Part shown: piece by piece, positions 33,835 to 46,523 of the stretch | Position numbering within the stretch: the first letter of the stretch is position 1 | How the letters are laid out: each line of letters begins with the position of its first letter | Assembly: GCF_041468085.1 (NCBI RefSeq) | Contig: NZ_CP121014.1 | Span: 62,001-126,000 of the forward strand | Reading direction: 5' to 3' | Source: Tistrella mobilis | Lineage (GTDB): Bacteria; Pseudomonadota; Alphaproteobacteria; Tistrellales; Tistrellaceae | Length of the DNA: 64,000 nucleotides | Notes under the pieces: generated by a model | Told to the model about the DNA's origin: nothing | What the model saw: the letters and a program-made list of their open reading frames with translations, nothing else | The model's database searches: none | Made by a program: the position numbers and the translations under genes

Positions 33835-34797
33835 GTGAAGGCGACGATTTTCTCCGGTGTGATCCCCGCCCTGATGACCCCCTGCACGCCCGCCCGGACG
33901 CCGGATTTCGACGGGCTGGTGCGCAAGGCCCGGGAGCTGATCGATGCCGGCATGTCCGCCGTGGTCTATTGCGGCTCCATGGGCGACTGGCCGCTTCTGA
34001 CGGATGCGCAGCGCATGGAAGGCGTCGAGCGCCTGGTTCAGGCCGGGATCCCGGTCATTGCCGGCACCGGCGCGGTGAACACCGCCTCTGCGGTGGCGCA
34101 TGCCGCCCATGCGCAGAGGGTGGGCGCGCAGGGGCTGATGGTCATTCCGCGCGTGCTTTCACGCGGCACGGTCGTCGCGGCGCAGCGGAACCACTTCAAG
34201 GCCATTCTGTCCGCGGCCCCTGATCTGCCGGCGGTGATCTATAACAGCCCCTATTACGGCTTCGCCACGCGCGCCGATCTGTTCTTCGCCCTGCGGGCCG
34301 AACATCCCAATCTCGTCGGCTTCAAGGAATTCGGTGGCCCCGACGACATGCGCTATGCGGCCGAGACCATCACCAGCTGCGACGACGACGTTTCGCTGAT
34401 GATCGGCGTCGATACCTGCGTGTTCCATGGCTTCGTGAACTGCGGCGCCACCGGTGCCATTACCGGCATCGGCTGCGTCCTGCCCAAGGAAGTGCTGCAC
34501 CTCAGCAATCTTGCCCAGGCCGCCGCCAAAGGCGATCCCGATGCCCGGCAGCGCGCGCTGGAGCTGGAATCGGCACTCGGCGTGCTGTCCTCGTTCGACG
34601 AGGGGCCGGATCTGGTTCTGTACTTCAAGTATATGATGGTTCTGAAGGGCAATCCGGAATACGCGCTGCACTTCAACGAAACCGATGAACTCACCGAAAG
34701 CCAGCGCCGCTACGTCACCACCCAGCTGAAACTGTTCGACACCTGGTATGCGGCGTGGAGCCGGCTTCCGGGTGCCGTACAGACATACAAGGCGTAA
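33835..34797 (+). CDS. DHDPS-family aldolase/deaminase, probably pyrroline-4-hydroxy-2-carboxylate deaminase
   Basis: A 320-residue (beta/alpha)8 protein of the dihydrodipicolinate synthase/N-acetylneuraminate lyase family. The Schiff-base Lys is in VGFKEFGGPDD and the catalytic Tyr in IYNSPYYG; GVIPALMTP near the N-terminus is also family typical. Next to a hydroxyproline epimerase and a D-hydroxyproline dehydrogenase it most likely removes ammonia and water from 1-pyrroline-4-hydroxy-2-carboxylate, giving 2-oxoglutarate semialdehyde. It starts at GTG behind GGAAGGAG. A strong terminator follows the stop codon, so it forms its own transcription unit. Confidence 0.88.
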   Translation: MKATIFSGVIPALMTPCTPARTPDFDGLVRKARELIDAGMSAVVYCGSMGDWPLLTDAQRMEGVERLVQAGIPVIAGTGAVNTASAVAHAAHAQRVGAQGLMVIPRVLSRGTVVAAQRNHFKAILSAAPDLPAVIYNSPYYGFATRADLFFALRAEHPNLVGFKEFGGPDDMRYAAETITSCDDDVSLMIGVDTCVFHGFVNCGATGAITGIGCVLPKEVLHLSNLAQAAAKGDPDARQRALELESALGVLSSFDEGPDLVLYFKYMMVLKGNPEYALHFNETDELTESQRRYVTTQLKLFDTWYAAWSRLPGAVQTYKA

Positions 34798-34821
34798 GGC
34801 GGAGCCGCCCTGCCTGCGAAC

Positions 34822-34847
34822 GGCCCTCCCTCCGGAGGGCCTTTTTT
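34822..34847 (+). terminator. Rho-independent terminator after the deaminase gene
   Basis: GGCCCTCC (34822-34829) pairs exactly with GGAGGGCC (34834-34841) around the tetraloop CTCC, followed by six T residues. It lies 25 bp after the deaminase stop codon, separating that gene from the importer operon that starts at 35051. Confidence 0.9.
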
Positions 34848-34957
34848 GTGGGCATGTCGCAGCCGGGGCGGGGTGGCGCGGACGCGCCGTCTATCCGGCG
34901 ATGCGGGACAAGTGCCTGTTCTGCCAGCCGGATTTTTTCTCGAAGCATATATATTTT

Positions 34958-34974
34958 TTGTATTTTTCTTGTAT
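34958..34974. promoter_or_regulatory. Phased TTGTAT repeat upstream of the hydroxyproline importer
   Basis: TTGTAT occurs at 34958-34963 and again at 34969-34974, one helical turn apart, within an AT-rich stretch unusual for this genome. The longer match TTTGTATTTT-NN-TTGT is shared with the region before the deaminase gene (33717-33732). It lies 77 bp upstream of the importer's start, so it is a candidate binding site or promoter for the GntR regulon. Confidence 0.5.
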
Positions 34975-35050
34975 CCTGAATAGGGGGTTTTCGCCGTTCG
35001 GCGTGGGAGGGGCCTTCGCCGGCGAGGATCACTGCTGATGGGAGACAACA

Positions 35051-35860
35051 GTGAACAAGGCTTCAATTTTCGCTCTCGGACTGATGGCCGCGACCGCCCT
35101 GGGGGGCACGGCGCAGGCGGACAAGCTGGATGACATCATCGGCTCGGGTACGCTGCGCTGCGCGGTGGTGCTGGACTTCCCGCCGATGGGTGCGCGCGAT
35201 GCGAACAACACGCCGATCGGCTTCGATGTCGACTATTGCAAGGATCTGGCGAAGGCCCTGGGCGTGGAGGCCGAGATCGTCGAGACGCCCTTTCCCGAGC
35301 GGATTCCGGCCCTGATGTCGGGCCGCGTCGATGTTGGTGTCGCCTCGACCTCGGACACGCTGGAACGGGCGAAGACCGTGGGCATGACCATCCCCTATTT
35401 CGCCTTCGAGATGGTGGTCACGGCGAATGCCGGATCGGGTGTGACGTCGTTCGAGGGCATGAAGGGCAAGGTGGTGGGGGCCACCGCCGGCACTTACGAG
35501 GCCATCGCTCTGGAGAACCAGGTGAAGGCCTGGGGCAGCGGGTCCTTCCGCCCCTATCAGACGCAGGCCGACGTTTTCCTGGCGCTGGCCCAGGGCCAGA
35601 TCGACGCCACGGTCTCCACCTCGACCGTGGCACAGGCCAATGTGAAGTCGGGCAGGTTCGCCGGGCTGTCGGTGGTGGGCAGCGCGCCCTTCGACACCGA
35701 TTACGTCGCGCTGTTCACCAACCGCGAGGAATACGGCCTGATCAACTATCTGAACCTGTTCATCAATCAGCAGGTCCGCACCGGTCGCTATGCCGAACTC
35801 TACGAAAAATGGGTGGGCGGTGCGGCGCCGGATCTTACCGTCGGCAGCGTCTATCGCTGA
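35051..35860 (+). CDS. Amino-acid ABC transporter binding protein (probable hydroxyproline uptake)
   Basis: A 269-residue SBP_bac_3 protein. The signal peptide ends GGTAQADK. Mature features are GTLRCAVVLDFPPMGARDA, GFDVDYCKDLAKAL, ETPFPERIPALMSGRVDVGVA and GKVVGATAGTYEA, all on the amino-acid binding fold. It would bind trans-4-hydroxy-L-proline or an isomer in the periplasm, as the rest of the operon encodes catabolism of that compound; this is by context. The start is a GTG at 35051 behind GGGAGA. An 87-bp gap separates it from the first permease gene. Confidence 0.9.
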   Translation: MNKASIFALGLMAATALGGTAQADKLDDIIGSGTLRCAVVLDFPPMGARDANNTPIGFDVDYCKDLAKALGVEAEIVETPFPERIPALMSGRVDVGVASTSDTLERAKTVGMTIPYFAFEMVVTANAGSGVTSFEGMKGKVVGATAGTYEAIALENQVKAWGSGSFRPYQTQADVFLALAQGQIDATVSTSTVAQANVKSGRFAGLSVVGSAPFDTDYVALFTNREEYGLINYLNLFINQQVRTGRYAELYEKWVGGAAPDLTVGSVYR

Positions 35861-35947
35861 CGGACCCGTTTCCGGTACGGCGCCGGCCAGGGCCGGCGCC
35901 GCCGCTTCCTTCAGGAAGATGACCTGCTTCTGGAACGGGAGACGGGC

Positions 35948-36613
35948 ATGTTCACCTATACTTTCCATTGGAATCAGGCGCTCAAGGCGCTGCCGCAGAT
36001 GCTCGACGGCGCGCTGGTCACGCTTCAGATCGCCGTGCTGTCGATGGCGATCGGTCTGGTCTGTGCCATCGCGTTGACGGCCTTTCGCCTGTCCGGCAAC
36101 CGGCTGCTGTCGGCGGTGGCGGCGGTCTGGGTCGAAATCGCCCGTAACACGCCGGCGCTGTTTCAGATCTATATGGCGCATTTCGGCCTGGGCAATTTCG
36201 GCATCCATCTCAGCCCCTATGCGGCCCTTCTGGCCGGCATCGCCTTCAACAATGCAGGCTATCTGGCCGAGAATTTCCGCGGGGCGCTGAAGGCGATCCC
36301 GGAGACACAGACGCGCACCGGCCGTTCTCTCGGCATGACCCCGGTGCAGACCTTCCTGTTCATCGTGCTGCCGCAGATGCTGCGCATCGGCTACCTTCCC
36401 GCGACCAATCAGATGATCTGGGCGATTCTGATGACGTCGCTGGGCGTGACGGTCGGGATGAACATGGACCTGGCCGGGGTGACGCAGGAGCTGAACGCGC
36501 GATCCTTCCGGACCTTCGAATTCTTCGCGATCGCCGCGGTGATCTACTACCTGATCGCCAAATTCGTGACCCTGGCCGCCCGGGCGCTCGCCTGGCGCCT
36601 GTTCCGGTATTAG
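35948..36613 (+). CDS. Amino-acid ABC transporter permease 1
   Basis: A 221-residue HisQ/HisM-type permease with about five helices. The EAA loop reads ETQTRTGRSLGMTPVQTFLFIVLPQ in two parts (about 119-143). AVWVEIARNTPALFQIYMAHFG corresponds to the conserved region before it. It pairs with the second permease encoded 11 bp downstream to form the channel of the importer. No unusual features are seen. Confidence 0.92.
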   Translation: MFTYTFHWNQALKALPQMLDGALVTLQIAVLSMAIGLVCAIALTAFRLSGNRLLSAVAAVWVEIARNTPALFQIYMAHFGLGNFGIHLSPYAALLAGIAFNNAGYLAENFRGALKAIPETQTRTGRSLGMTPVQTFLFIVLPQMLRIGYLPATNQMIWAILMTSLGVTVGMNMDLAGVTQELNARSFRTFEFFAIAAVIYYLIAKFVTLAARALAWRLFRY

Positions 36614-36624
36614 GAGGGCAGGGC

Positions 36625-37278
36625 ATGTTCGATACCGCCCTCACCTGGGGCGACCTGGCCTTCCTCGGCCAGGGGGCCCTTATGACCCTGGCCGTGACCG
36701 GCGTCTCGGTGGCGGCCGGAACGGTCATGGGCATTGTCTTCGGTGTGATCCGCTTTCAGGCCGGGCCCGTCTGGTCCATACCCCTGATGGTCTTCCTGGA
36801 CATCTTCAGATCGGTTCCGCTGCTGATCCAGCTGGTGCTGGGCAATGCCCTGCAGTCGATCGCGAAGCTGGGCTGGCCGCCTTTCACCACCTCCTGCGTG
36901 GTGCTGTCCCTCTACACCGCCGCCTGTTGCGCCGAAATCGTCCGCGGCGGCATCGATGCCGTGCCGGCCACCACCCGTCGCGCCAGCCGCTCGCTGGGGA
37001 TGACCTGGTGGCAGGATATGCGCCATATCGTGGCACCGCTGGCGGTACGGGTGTCGCTTCCGGCCTGGATCGGCCTGACGCTGGGGGTGATGAAGGATTC
37101 GGCGCTGGTGTTGTGGCTCGGCCTGATCGAGCTGCTGCGCGCCTCGCAGATCCTGGTAACCCGCCTGCAGGAACCGCTGTTCATTCTGCTGATCTGCGGC
37201 GTCATCTATTTCATCATCAGCTTCCCGATCGCCCGGCTCGGCGGCTATCTCGAAAGACGGTGGTCCCCCCATGATTGA
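36625..37278 (+). CDS. Amino-acid ABC transporter permease 2
   Basis: A 217-residue permease homologous to the preceding one. The coupling loop is ATTRRASRSLGMTWWQDMRH, followed by IVAPLAVRVSLPAW. FLDIFRSVPLLIQLVLGNAL is the typical upstream segment. The two permeases should form a heterodimer. The stop overlaps the ATPase gene by 8 bp, so the two are translationally coupled. Confidence 0.92.
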   Translation: MFDTALTWGDLAFLGQGALMTLAVTGVSVAAGTVMGIVFGVIRFQAGPVWSIPLMVFLDIFRSVPLLIQLVLGNALQSIAKLGWPPFTTSCVVLSLYTAACCAEIVRGGIDAVPATTRRASRSLGMTWWQDMRHIVAPLAVRVSLPAWIGLTLGVMKDSALVLWLGLIELLRASQILVTRLQEPLFILLICGVIYFIISFPIARLGGYLERRWSPHD

Positions 37279-37993
37279 GATAAAGAACGTCCGGAAGTCT
37301 TTCGGCAGTCTGGAGGTGCTGAAGGGCATCGACCTCGCCGTCGACAAGGGCGAGGTGGTGACGATCATCGGCGGGTCGGGCTCGGGCAAATCCACGCTTC
37401 TGACCTGCATCAACGGTCTGGAGCCGATCAATGCGGGCGTGATCCGCATCGACGGCACCGAGGTTCATGCCCGGACGACGGATCTGAACCGGCTGCGCCG
37501 CAAGGTCGGGATCGTCTTCCAGCAATGGAATGCCTTCCCGCATCTGACGGTGCTGGAGAATGTGATGCTGGCGCCGCGCAAGGTTCTGGGTCTCTCCCGG
37601 CAGCAGGCGGAGGAGATTGCGGTGCGGCAGCTCACCCATGTGGGCCTCGGGGAGAAGCTGTCGGTCTATCCGAACCGCATGTCCGGGGGGCAGCAGCAGC
37701 GCATGGCCATCGCCCGCGCACTCGCCATGTCGCCTGAATACATGCTGTTCGACGAGGTCACCTCGGCGCTCGATCCCATGCTGGTGGGGGAGGTGCTCGA
37801 CACCCTCAGGATGCTGGCCGAAGAGGGGATGACGATGATCTGCGTCACCCATGAAATGGCCTTCGCGCGTGACGTCTCGGACCGGGTGGCCTTCTTTCAT
37901 CAGGGCGTATTGGCAGAGATCGGCGCCCCGGATCAGATCTTCGGCGCCCCCCGGCGGCCGGAGACGCAGGCCTTTCTGGGGAGTGTGCGCTGA
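37271..37993 (+). CDS. Amino-acid ABC transporter ATP-binding protein
   Basis: A 240-residue GlnQ-type ATPase with Walker A GGSGSGKST, Q-loop VFQQWNAFPHLTVLENV, signature MSGGQQQRMAIARALA, Walker B YMLFDEVTSALDPM and switch His VTHEMAFARDV. It energises the two permeases encoded just upstream. Its TGA overlaps the next ATG by one base (TGATG), linking transport to the D-hydroxyproline dehydrogenase. Confidence 0.94.
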   Translation: MIEIKNVRKSFGSLEVLKGIDLAVDKGEVVTIIGGSGSGKSTLLTCINGLEPINAGVIRIDGTEVHARTTDLNRLRRKVGIVFQQWNAFPHLTVLENVMLAPRKVLGLSRQQAEEIAVRQLTHVGLGEKLSVYPNRMSGGQQQRMAIARALAMSPEYMLFDEVTSALDPMLVGEVLDTLRMLAEEGMTMICVTHEMAFARDVSDRVAFFHQGVLAEIGAPDQIFGAPRRPETQAFLGSVR

Positions 37994-39234
37994 TGACGGC
38001 GCCGGAGGTCGTCGTCATCGGGGCGGGGGTGATCGGCCTCTCTGCGGCGATTGCCATTCAGGCACGGGGCTTTGCGGTCACGGTGCTCGACCGCGAGGGG
38101 CCGGCGGCCGGTGCCTCGGCCGGCAATGCCGGCGCCTTCGCCTTCACCGATATTCTCCCGCTCGCCTCGCCCGGCATCCTGCGCAAGGCGCCCCGATGGC
38201 TGCTCGATCCGCTTGGGCCGCTCTCGGTGCCGCCGGCCTATGCGCTCAAGATCGCGCCCTGGATGTACCGTTTCTGGCGGGCCTGTGCGCCCGCGCGCGT
38301 CGCCGCCGCCACCGATGCGCAGGCGGCCCTGATGGATCTGTCCAGGGCCGAGCTGGAACCTTTCCTGCAACAGACCGGCACGCGCGCCATGTTGCGCAAG
38401 GACGGCAACCTTCAGGTCTATGAAGGCCGGGCGGAATTCGAAGCCGCGCGGCCCGGCTGGGCGGCACGCGAGCGCCATGGCATCGACTTCCACCATCTCG
38501 ATGCGGCGGGGATGGCGGCGATCCAGCCGGGGCTCTCGTCGCGCTTCACCCATGGAACCTTCACCCCCGGCTGGTACTCCATCGCCGACCCCAGGCTCTA
38601 CACCCTGGCGCTTGCCGATCATGTCCGGGAGCGGGGTGGCCGGATCGAGCGGGCAGAGGTTACGGCACTCCGGCCCGATGCGGCGGGTATCGGGATCGTG
38701 ACGGCCGACGGGGCGTCGCGGCCCGCGGCCCGGGTGGTGCTTGCCGCGGGTGCCTTCTCGCACCGCATCGCCCGCACCCTCGGCGACGTCGTCCCGCTTG
38801 AAACCGAGCGCGGCTACAACACCACCCTGCCGCCCGGCGCCTTTGATCTCAGAACCCAGATCACCTTCGGCGGGCATGGCTTCGTGGTCAGCCGCCTGTC
38901 CACCGGCATCCGCGTCGGCGGCGCGGTCGAACTCGGCGGGCTGGACCTGCCGCCCGACTACCGGCGCTCGCGGGCCATGCTCATGAAGGCGCAGGCCTTT
39001 CTGCCCGGGCTTGCCGCCCGGGGGGGCGTGGAATGGATGGGCTTCCGGCCGTCCCTGCCCGACAGCCTGCCGGCGATCGGCCGGGCGGGCAGCCAACCGC
39101 GCGTGATCTATGCCTTCGGCCACGGCCATCTCGGCCTCACCCAATCGGCCGGGACCGCGCGGCTGGTCGCCGACCTGCTGACCGATGAACGACCGCCGAT
39201 CGACCTCACGCCCTTTTCGCCCCACCGCTTCTGA
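37993..39234 (+). CDS. FAD-dependent D-hydroxyproline dehydrogenase (DadA type)
   Basis: A 413-residue DAO-family flavoprotein. VVIGAGVIGLSAAIAIQARG is the FAD Rossmann motif, and ETERGYNTTLPPGA and the C-terminal YAFGHGHLGLTQSAGTARL are the usual substrate-domain signatures. In this operon it should oxidise cis-4-hydroxy-D-proline, the product of the epimerase encoded downstream, to 1-pyrroline-4-hydroxy-2-carboxylate. It is the single-subunit type, unlike the multi-subunit dehydrogenases of some pseudomonads. A gene of the same type occurs at 7830. Confidence 0.88.
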   Translation: MTAPEVVVIGAGVIGLSAAIAIQARGFAVTVLDREGPAAGASAGNAGAFAFTDILPLASPGILRKAPRWLLDPLGPLSVPPAYALKIAPWMYRFWRACAPARVAAATDAQAALMDLSRAELEPFLQQTGTRAMLRKDGNLQVYEGRAEFEAARPGWAARERHGIDFHHLDAAGMAAIQPGLSSRFTHGTFTPGWYSIADPRLYTLALADHVRERGGRIERAEVTALRPDAAGIGIVTADGASRPAARVVLAAGAFSHRIARTLGDVVPLETERGYNTTLPPGAFDLRTQITFGGHGFVVSRLSTGIRVGGAVELGGLDLPPDYRRSRAMLMKAQAFLPGLAARGGVEWMGFRPSLPDSLPAIGRAGSQPRVIYAFGHGHLGLTQSAGTARLVADLLTDERPPIDLTPFSPHRF

Positions 39235-39247
39235 CAGAGTGAACGCC

Positions 39248-40249
39248 ATGGCCTGTTTCACCTTCTCCTGCATCGACGGGCATACCTGCGGCAATCCCGT
39301 CCGCCTCGTCTCCGGCGGCGGCCCGCGTCTTGAGGGCGCGACCATGCTTGAAAAGCGCGCGCATTTCGTCAGGGAGTACGACTGGATCCGCACCGGGCTG
39401 ATGTACGAGCCGCGCGGCCACGACATGATGTCGGGCGCGATCCTCTATCCGCCGACCCGGCCCGATTGTGATGTCGCGATCCTGTTCATCGAGACCTCCG
39501 GCTGCCTGCCCATGTGCGGCCATGGCACCATCGGCACCATCACCATGGGTGTAGAGAACGGCCTGATCACCCCGCGGGAGCCGGGCCGGCTGTCGGTCGA
39601 CGCGCCGGCCGGCAAGGTCGACATCACCTACCGGCAGGAGGGGCGCTTCGTGGAAGAGGTACGCCTCACCAACGTGCCCGCTTTTCTCTACGCCGAAGGT
39701 CTGACCGTCGAGGTCGAGGGGCTGGGCGAGGTTGTCGTCGACATCGCCTATGGCGGCAATTTCTACGCCATCGTCGAGCCGCAGAAAGCCTTCCGCGACA
39801 TGGCCGACCACACCGCCGGAGAGCTGATCGGCTGGAGCCCGAAGCTCAGGGCCGCGCTCAATGAAAAATACGAGGTCGTCCATCCGGAGCATGCCGGGAT
39901 CCGCGGCCTCAGCCACATCCTGTGGACAGGGGCGCCGACCCGGCCGGAGGCCCATGCGCGCAATGCCGTCTTCTATGGCGAGAAGGCGATCGACCGCTCG
40001 CCCTGCGGCACCGGTACGTCGGCGCGCATGGCGCAGCTCGTCGCGAAGGGCAGGCTGAAGGTCGGCGATGATTTCGTCCATGAATCGATCATCGGCTCGC
40101 TGTTCAACGGCCGGGTGGAAGCGGCGGCCACGGTTACCGGGCGTGATGCCATCATCCCCTCGATCGCCGGCTGGGCGCGCATGACCGGCATCAACACGAT
40201 CTTCATCGACGACCGCGATCCCTTCGCCCATGGCTTCGTCGTCGGATGA
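39248..40249 (+). CDS. 4-hydroxyproline 2-epimerase (proline racemase family)
   Basis: A 333-residue enzyme with both catalytic cysteines of the family: Cys90 in LPMCGHGTIG and Cys253 in DRSPCGTGTSAR. Presence of two Cys residues points to a racemase/epimerase rather than the Ser/Thr-type 3-hydroxyproline dehydratase. It inverts C2 of trans-4-hydroxy-L-proline to give cis-4-hydroxy-D-proline, feeding the dehydrogenase encoded upstream. ATG 39248 places the family's MACFTFSCIDGHTCGNPVR start correctly; the longer frame overlaps the previous gene. It is the last gene of the operon. Confidence 0.93.
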   Translation: MACFTFSCIDGHTCGNPVRLVSGGGPRLEGATMLEKRAHFVREYDWIRTGLMYEPRGHDMMSGAILYPPTRPDCDVAILFIETSGCLPMCGHGTIGTITMGVENGLITPREPGRLSVDAPAGKVDITYRQEGRFVEEVRLTNVPAFLYAEGLTVEVEGLGEVVVDIAYGGNFYAIVEPQKAFRDMADHTAGELIGWSPKLRAALNEKYEVVHPEHAGIRGLSHILWTGAPTRPEAHARNAVFYGEKAIDRSPCGTGTSARMAQLVAKGRLKVGDDFVHESIIGSLFNGRVEAAATVTGRDAIIPSIAGWARMTGINTIFIDDRDPFAHGFVVG

Positions 40250-40264
40250 CCAGGCATTGACCCG

Positions 40265-40296
40265 AAAAAAGGGGGCCACCCCTCCGGATGGCCCCC
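40265..40296 (-). terminator. Terminator for the minus-strand glycerol operon
   Basis: GGGGGCCA (40271-40278) pairs with TGGCCCCC (40289-40296). Read on the minus strand the stem is followed by six U residues (AAAAAA at 40265-40270 on plus). It lies 59 bp after the stop of the glycerol binding-protein gene. On the plus strand there is no T-run, but the stem could still help end the hydroxyproline transcript. Confidence 0.85.
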
Positions 40297-40354
40297 TCTC
40301 CGTCACACCCCCTTCCCCCGAAGGCGATGCATCGGTCCGGCGGTCACGCGCGCA

Positions 40355-42094
<1,740 letters not shown>

Positions 42095-42220
42095 AAGCTA
42101 CCTCCCTCTTGATCAGCCGCGGATGCCGACACGGGGCATCCGTCGTTCGAAGCAAGCCTCGATTGGTCTCAGGTCGATTGGTCTTGGATCATCCGCCGTG
42201 CAGGACCCCGGGCAGCGGGG

Positions 42221-42508
42221 TCAGGCGAAGCGGAACACCAGGAATGCGTAGATCACCGACAGCCCCGTCGCCCACCACAGGCTGGCATCGGCAAGTCCCA
42301 GCCAGCCCAGATGGATGAAGGCGCTGCCCAGCAGCGAGATGAACAGGCGGTCGCCGCGCGTGGTTTCGAAGCGCAGCACGCCGACCTTCGGCGCCCCCCC
42401 GGGGCGGGCGTATTCCCACACACCCATGCCCAGCAGCAGACAGGCGATGACGACGAAGAAGATGATCGTGGGCCAGGTCCAGGCCATCCACGAGAAGTCG
42501 AACGACAT
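42221..42508 (-). CDS. glpU: Small membrane protein GlpU (DUF2160)
   Basis: A 95-residue membrane protein with three hydrophobic segments: WTWPTIIFFVVIACLLLGMG, FISLLGSAFIHLGWLGLA and WWATGLSVIYAFLVFRF. The basic loop KVGVLRFETTRGDRLF is characteristic of DUF2160 proteins that always accompany this glycerol importer. Its role in the transporter is not known; it may be an accessory subunit. It lies 14 bp after glpQ. The start at 42508 keeps the family N-terminus. Confidence 0.88.
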   Translation of the reverse strand: MSFDFSWMAWTWPTIIFFVVIACLLLGMGVWEYARPGGAPKVGVLRFETTRGDRLFISLLGSAFIHLGWLGLADASLWWATGLSVIYAFLVFRFA

Positions 42509-42522
42509 CGGTGCGGCCTCCC

Positions 42523-43404
<882 letters not shown>

Positions 43405-43405
43405 G

Positions 43406-44272
<867 letters not shown>

Positions 44273-44276
44273 GGGC

Positions 44277-45347
<1,071 letters not shown>

Positions 45348-45368
45348 GTCGCGTGTCCTCTCCCCGGC

Positions 45369-46460
45369 TCAGACCGCTTGCGCCCGGGTGGCGGCGGCAA
45401 GGTGTACCGCGCGGCCCGTGGCGTCGAAGAACATCAGGTGGCGCGGCTCCAGATACACATCCAGCGCCGTGCCGATGTCGTGGTCATGGACGCCCGGGGC
45501 GATCATCACCCAGCGGGCGCCGGCGAAATCGAGGTGCACGAAGCTCTCTGAGCCGTTGAACTCGGTCACGAAGCTGCGGGCGGCGAAGTGGATCGCGCCG
45601 GCGGCGGCGGGCGTGGTCGTCAGGTGATGCGGCCGGAAGCCGGCCGTATAGGCGCCGTCGGGCAGGCGGGTCATGTCGCCCGGCACCGCCAGCGTCTGGC
45701 CGTCGGCCAGGCGGAACGCCGCGCCCGTCTTGGTCATGGTCAGCGTGTTCAGCGGCGGGTCCGAGAAGGTGGTGGCGGTGATCAGGTCGGCGGGCCGGCG
45801 GAACACCTCGATCGTGGGGCCGAACTGGGTGATGCGGCCCTCGTGCAGGGTGGCGGTGTTGCCGCCCAGCAGCAGCGCCTCCGACGGTTCGGTGGTCGCA
45901 TAGACGAAGATCGCGCCCGATTCCTGGAAGATCTTCGGCAGTTCGGTGCGCAGCTCCTCGCGCAGCTTGTAGTCCAGATTGGCCAGCGGCTCGTCCAGCA
46001 GCACCAGCCCCGCCTTCTTCACGATCGCGCGGGCCAGCGCCGTGCGCTGCTGCTGGCCGCCCGACAGGTTCAGCGGCTGGCGGTCCAGATAGGGCGTCAG
46101 CTTCAGCAGTTCGGCGGCCTGGCGGACCTCGCGGTCGATGGTCGCGCGGTCGGCACCGGCCAGACGCATCGGCGAGGCGATGTTGTCGTAGACCGTCATC
46201 ATCGGATAGTTGATGAACTGCTGATAGACCATCGCGATGTTGCGCTTCTGCACGGGTACGCCGGTGACGTCGCGGCCGTCGAACCAGAGCGAGCCGCGGG
46301 TCGGGCGGTCCAGCCCGGCCATCAGCCGCATCAGCGTGGTCTTGCCCGAGAGGGTGGGGCCGAGAAGCACGTTCAGCGTGCCGCGCTCCAGGGTGAGCGT
46401 GACCTCGCCGATGTGGGTCTCGTCGCCCACCTGTTTGGAAACGCCTTTGAGTTCAAGCAT
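45369..46460 (-). CDS. glpS: Glycerol ABC transporter ATPase GlpS
   Basis: A 363-residue MalK-type ATPase. The signature LSGGQQQRTALARAIV is canonical, and Walker B is LVLLDEPLANLDYK. Walker A is GPTLSGKTT. The switch-His position reads VYATTEPSEALLL, where most ABC ATPases have a His; here Thr/Glu replaces it. With GlpT (degenerate signature) this looks like complementary active sites split over two subunits. It lies 21 bp upstream of glpT and 63 bp after glpD. Confidence 0.9.
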   Translation of the reverse strand: MLELKGVSKQVGDETHIGEVTLTLERGTLNVLLGPTLSGKTTLMRLMAGLDRPTRGSLWFDGRDVTGVPVQKRNIAMVYQQFINYPMMTVYDNIASPMRLAGADRATIDREVRQAAELLKLTPYLDRQPLNLSGGQQQRTALARAIVKKAGLVLLDEPLANLDYKLREELRTELPKIFQESGAIFVYATTEPSEALLLGGNTATLHEGRITQFGPTIEVFRRPADLITATTFSDPPLNTLTMTKTGAAFRLADGQTLAVPGDMTRLPDGAYTAGFRPHHLTTTPAAAGAIHFAARSFVTEFNGSESFVHLDFAGARWVMIAPGVHDHDIGTALDVYLEPRHLMFFDATGRAVHLAAATRAQAV

Positions 46461-46523
46461 CGCGGTGTTCCATATCTCGCGGTCGGCTCGCTTTCGGGAC
46501 GGGGTGGGTGTGTCCTGCGACGG

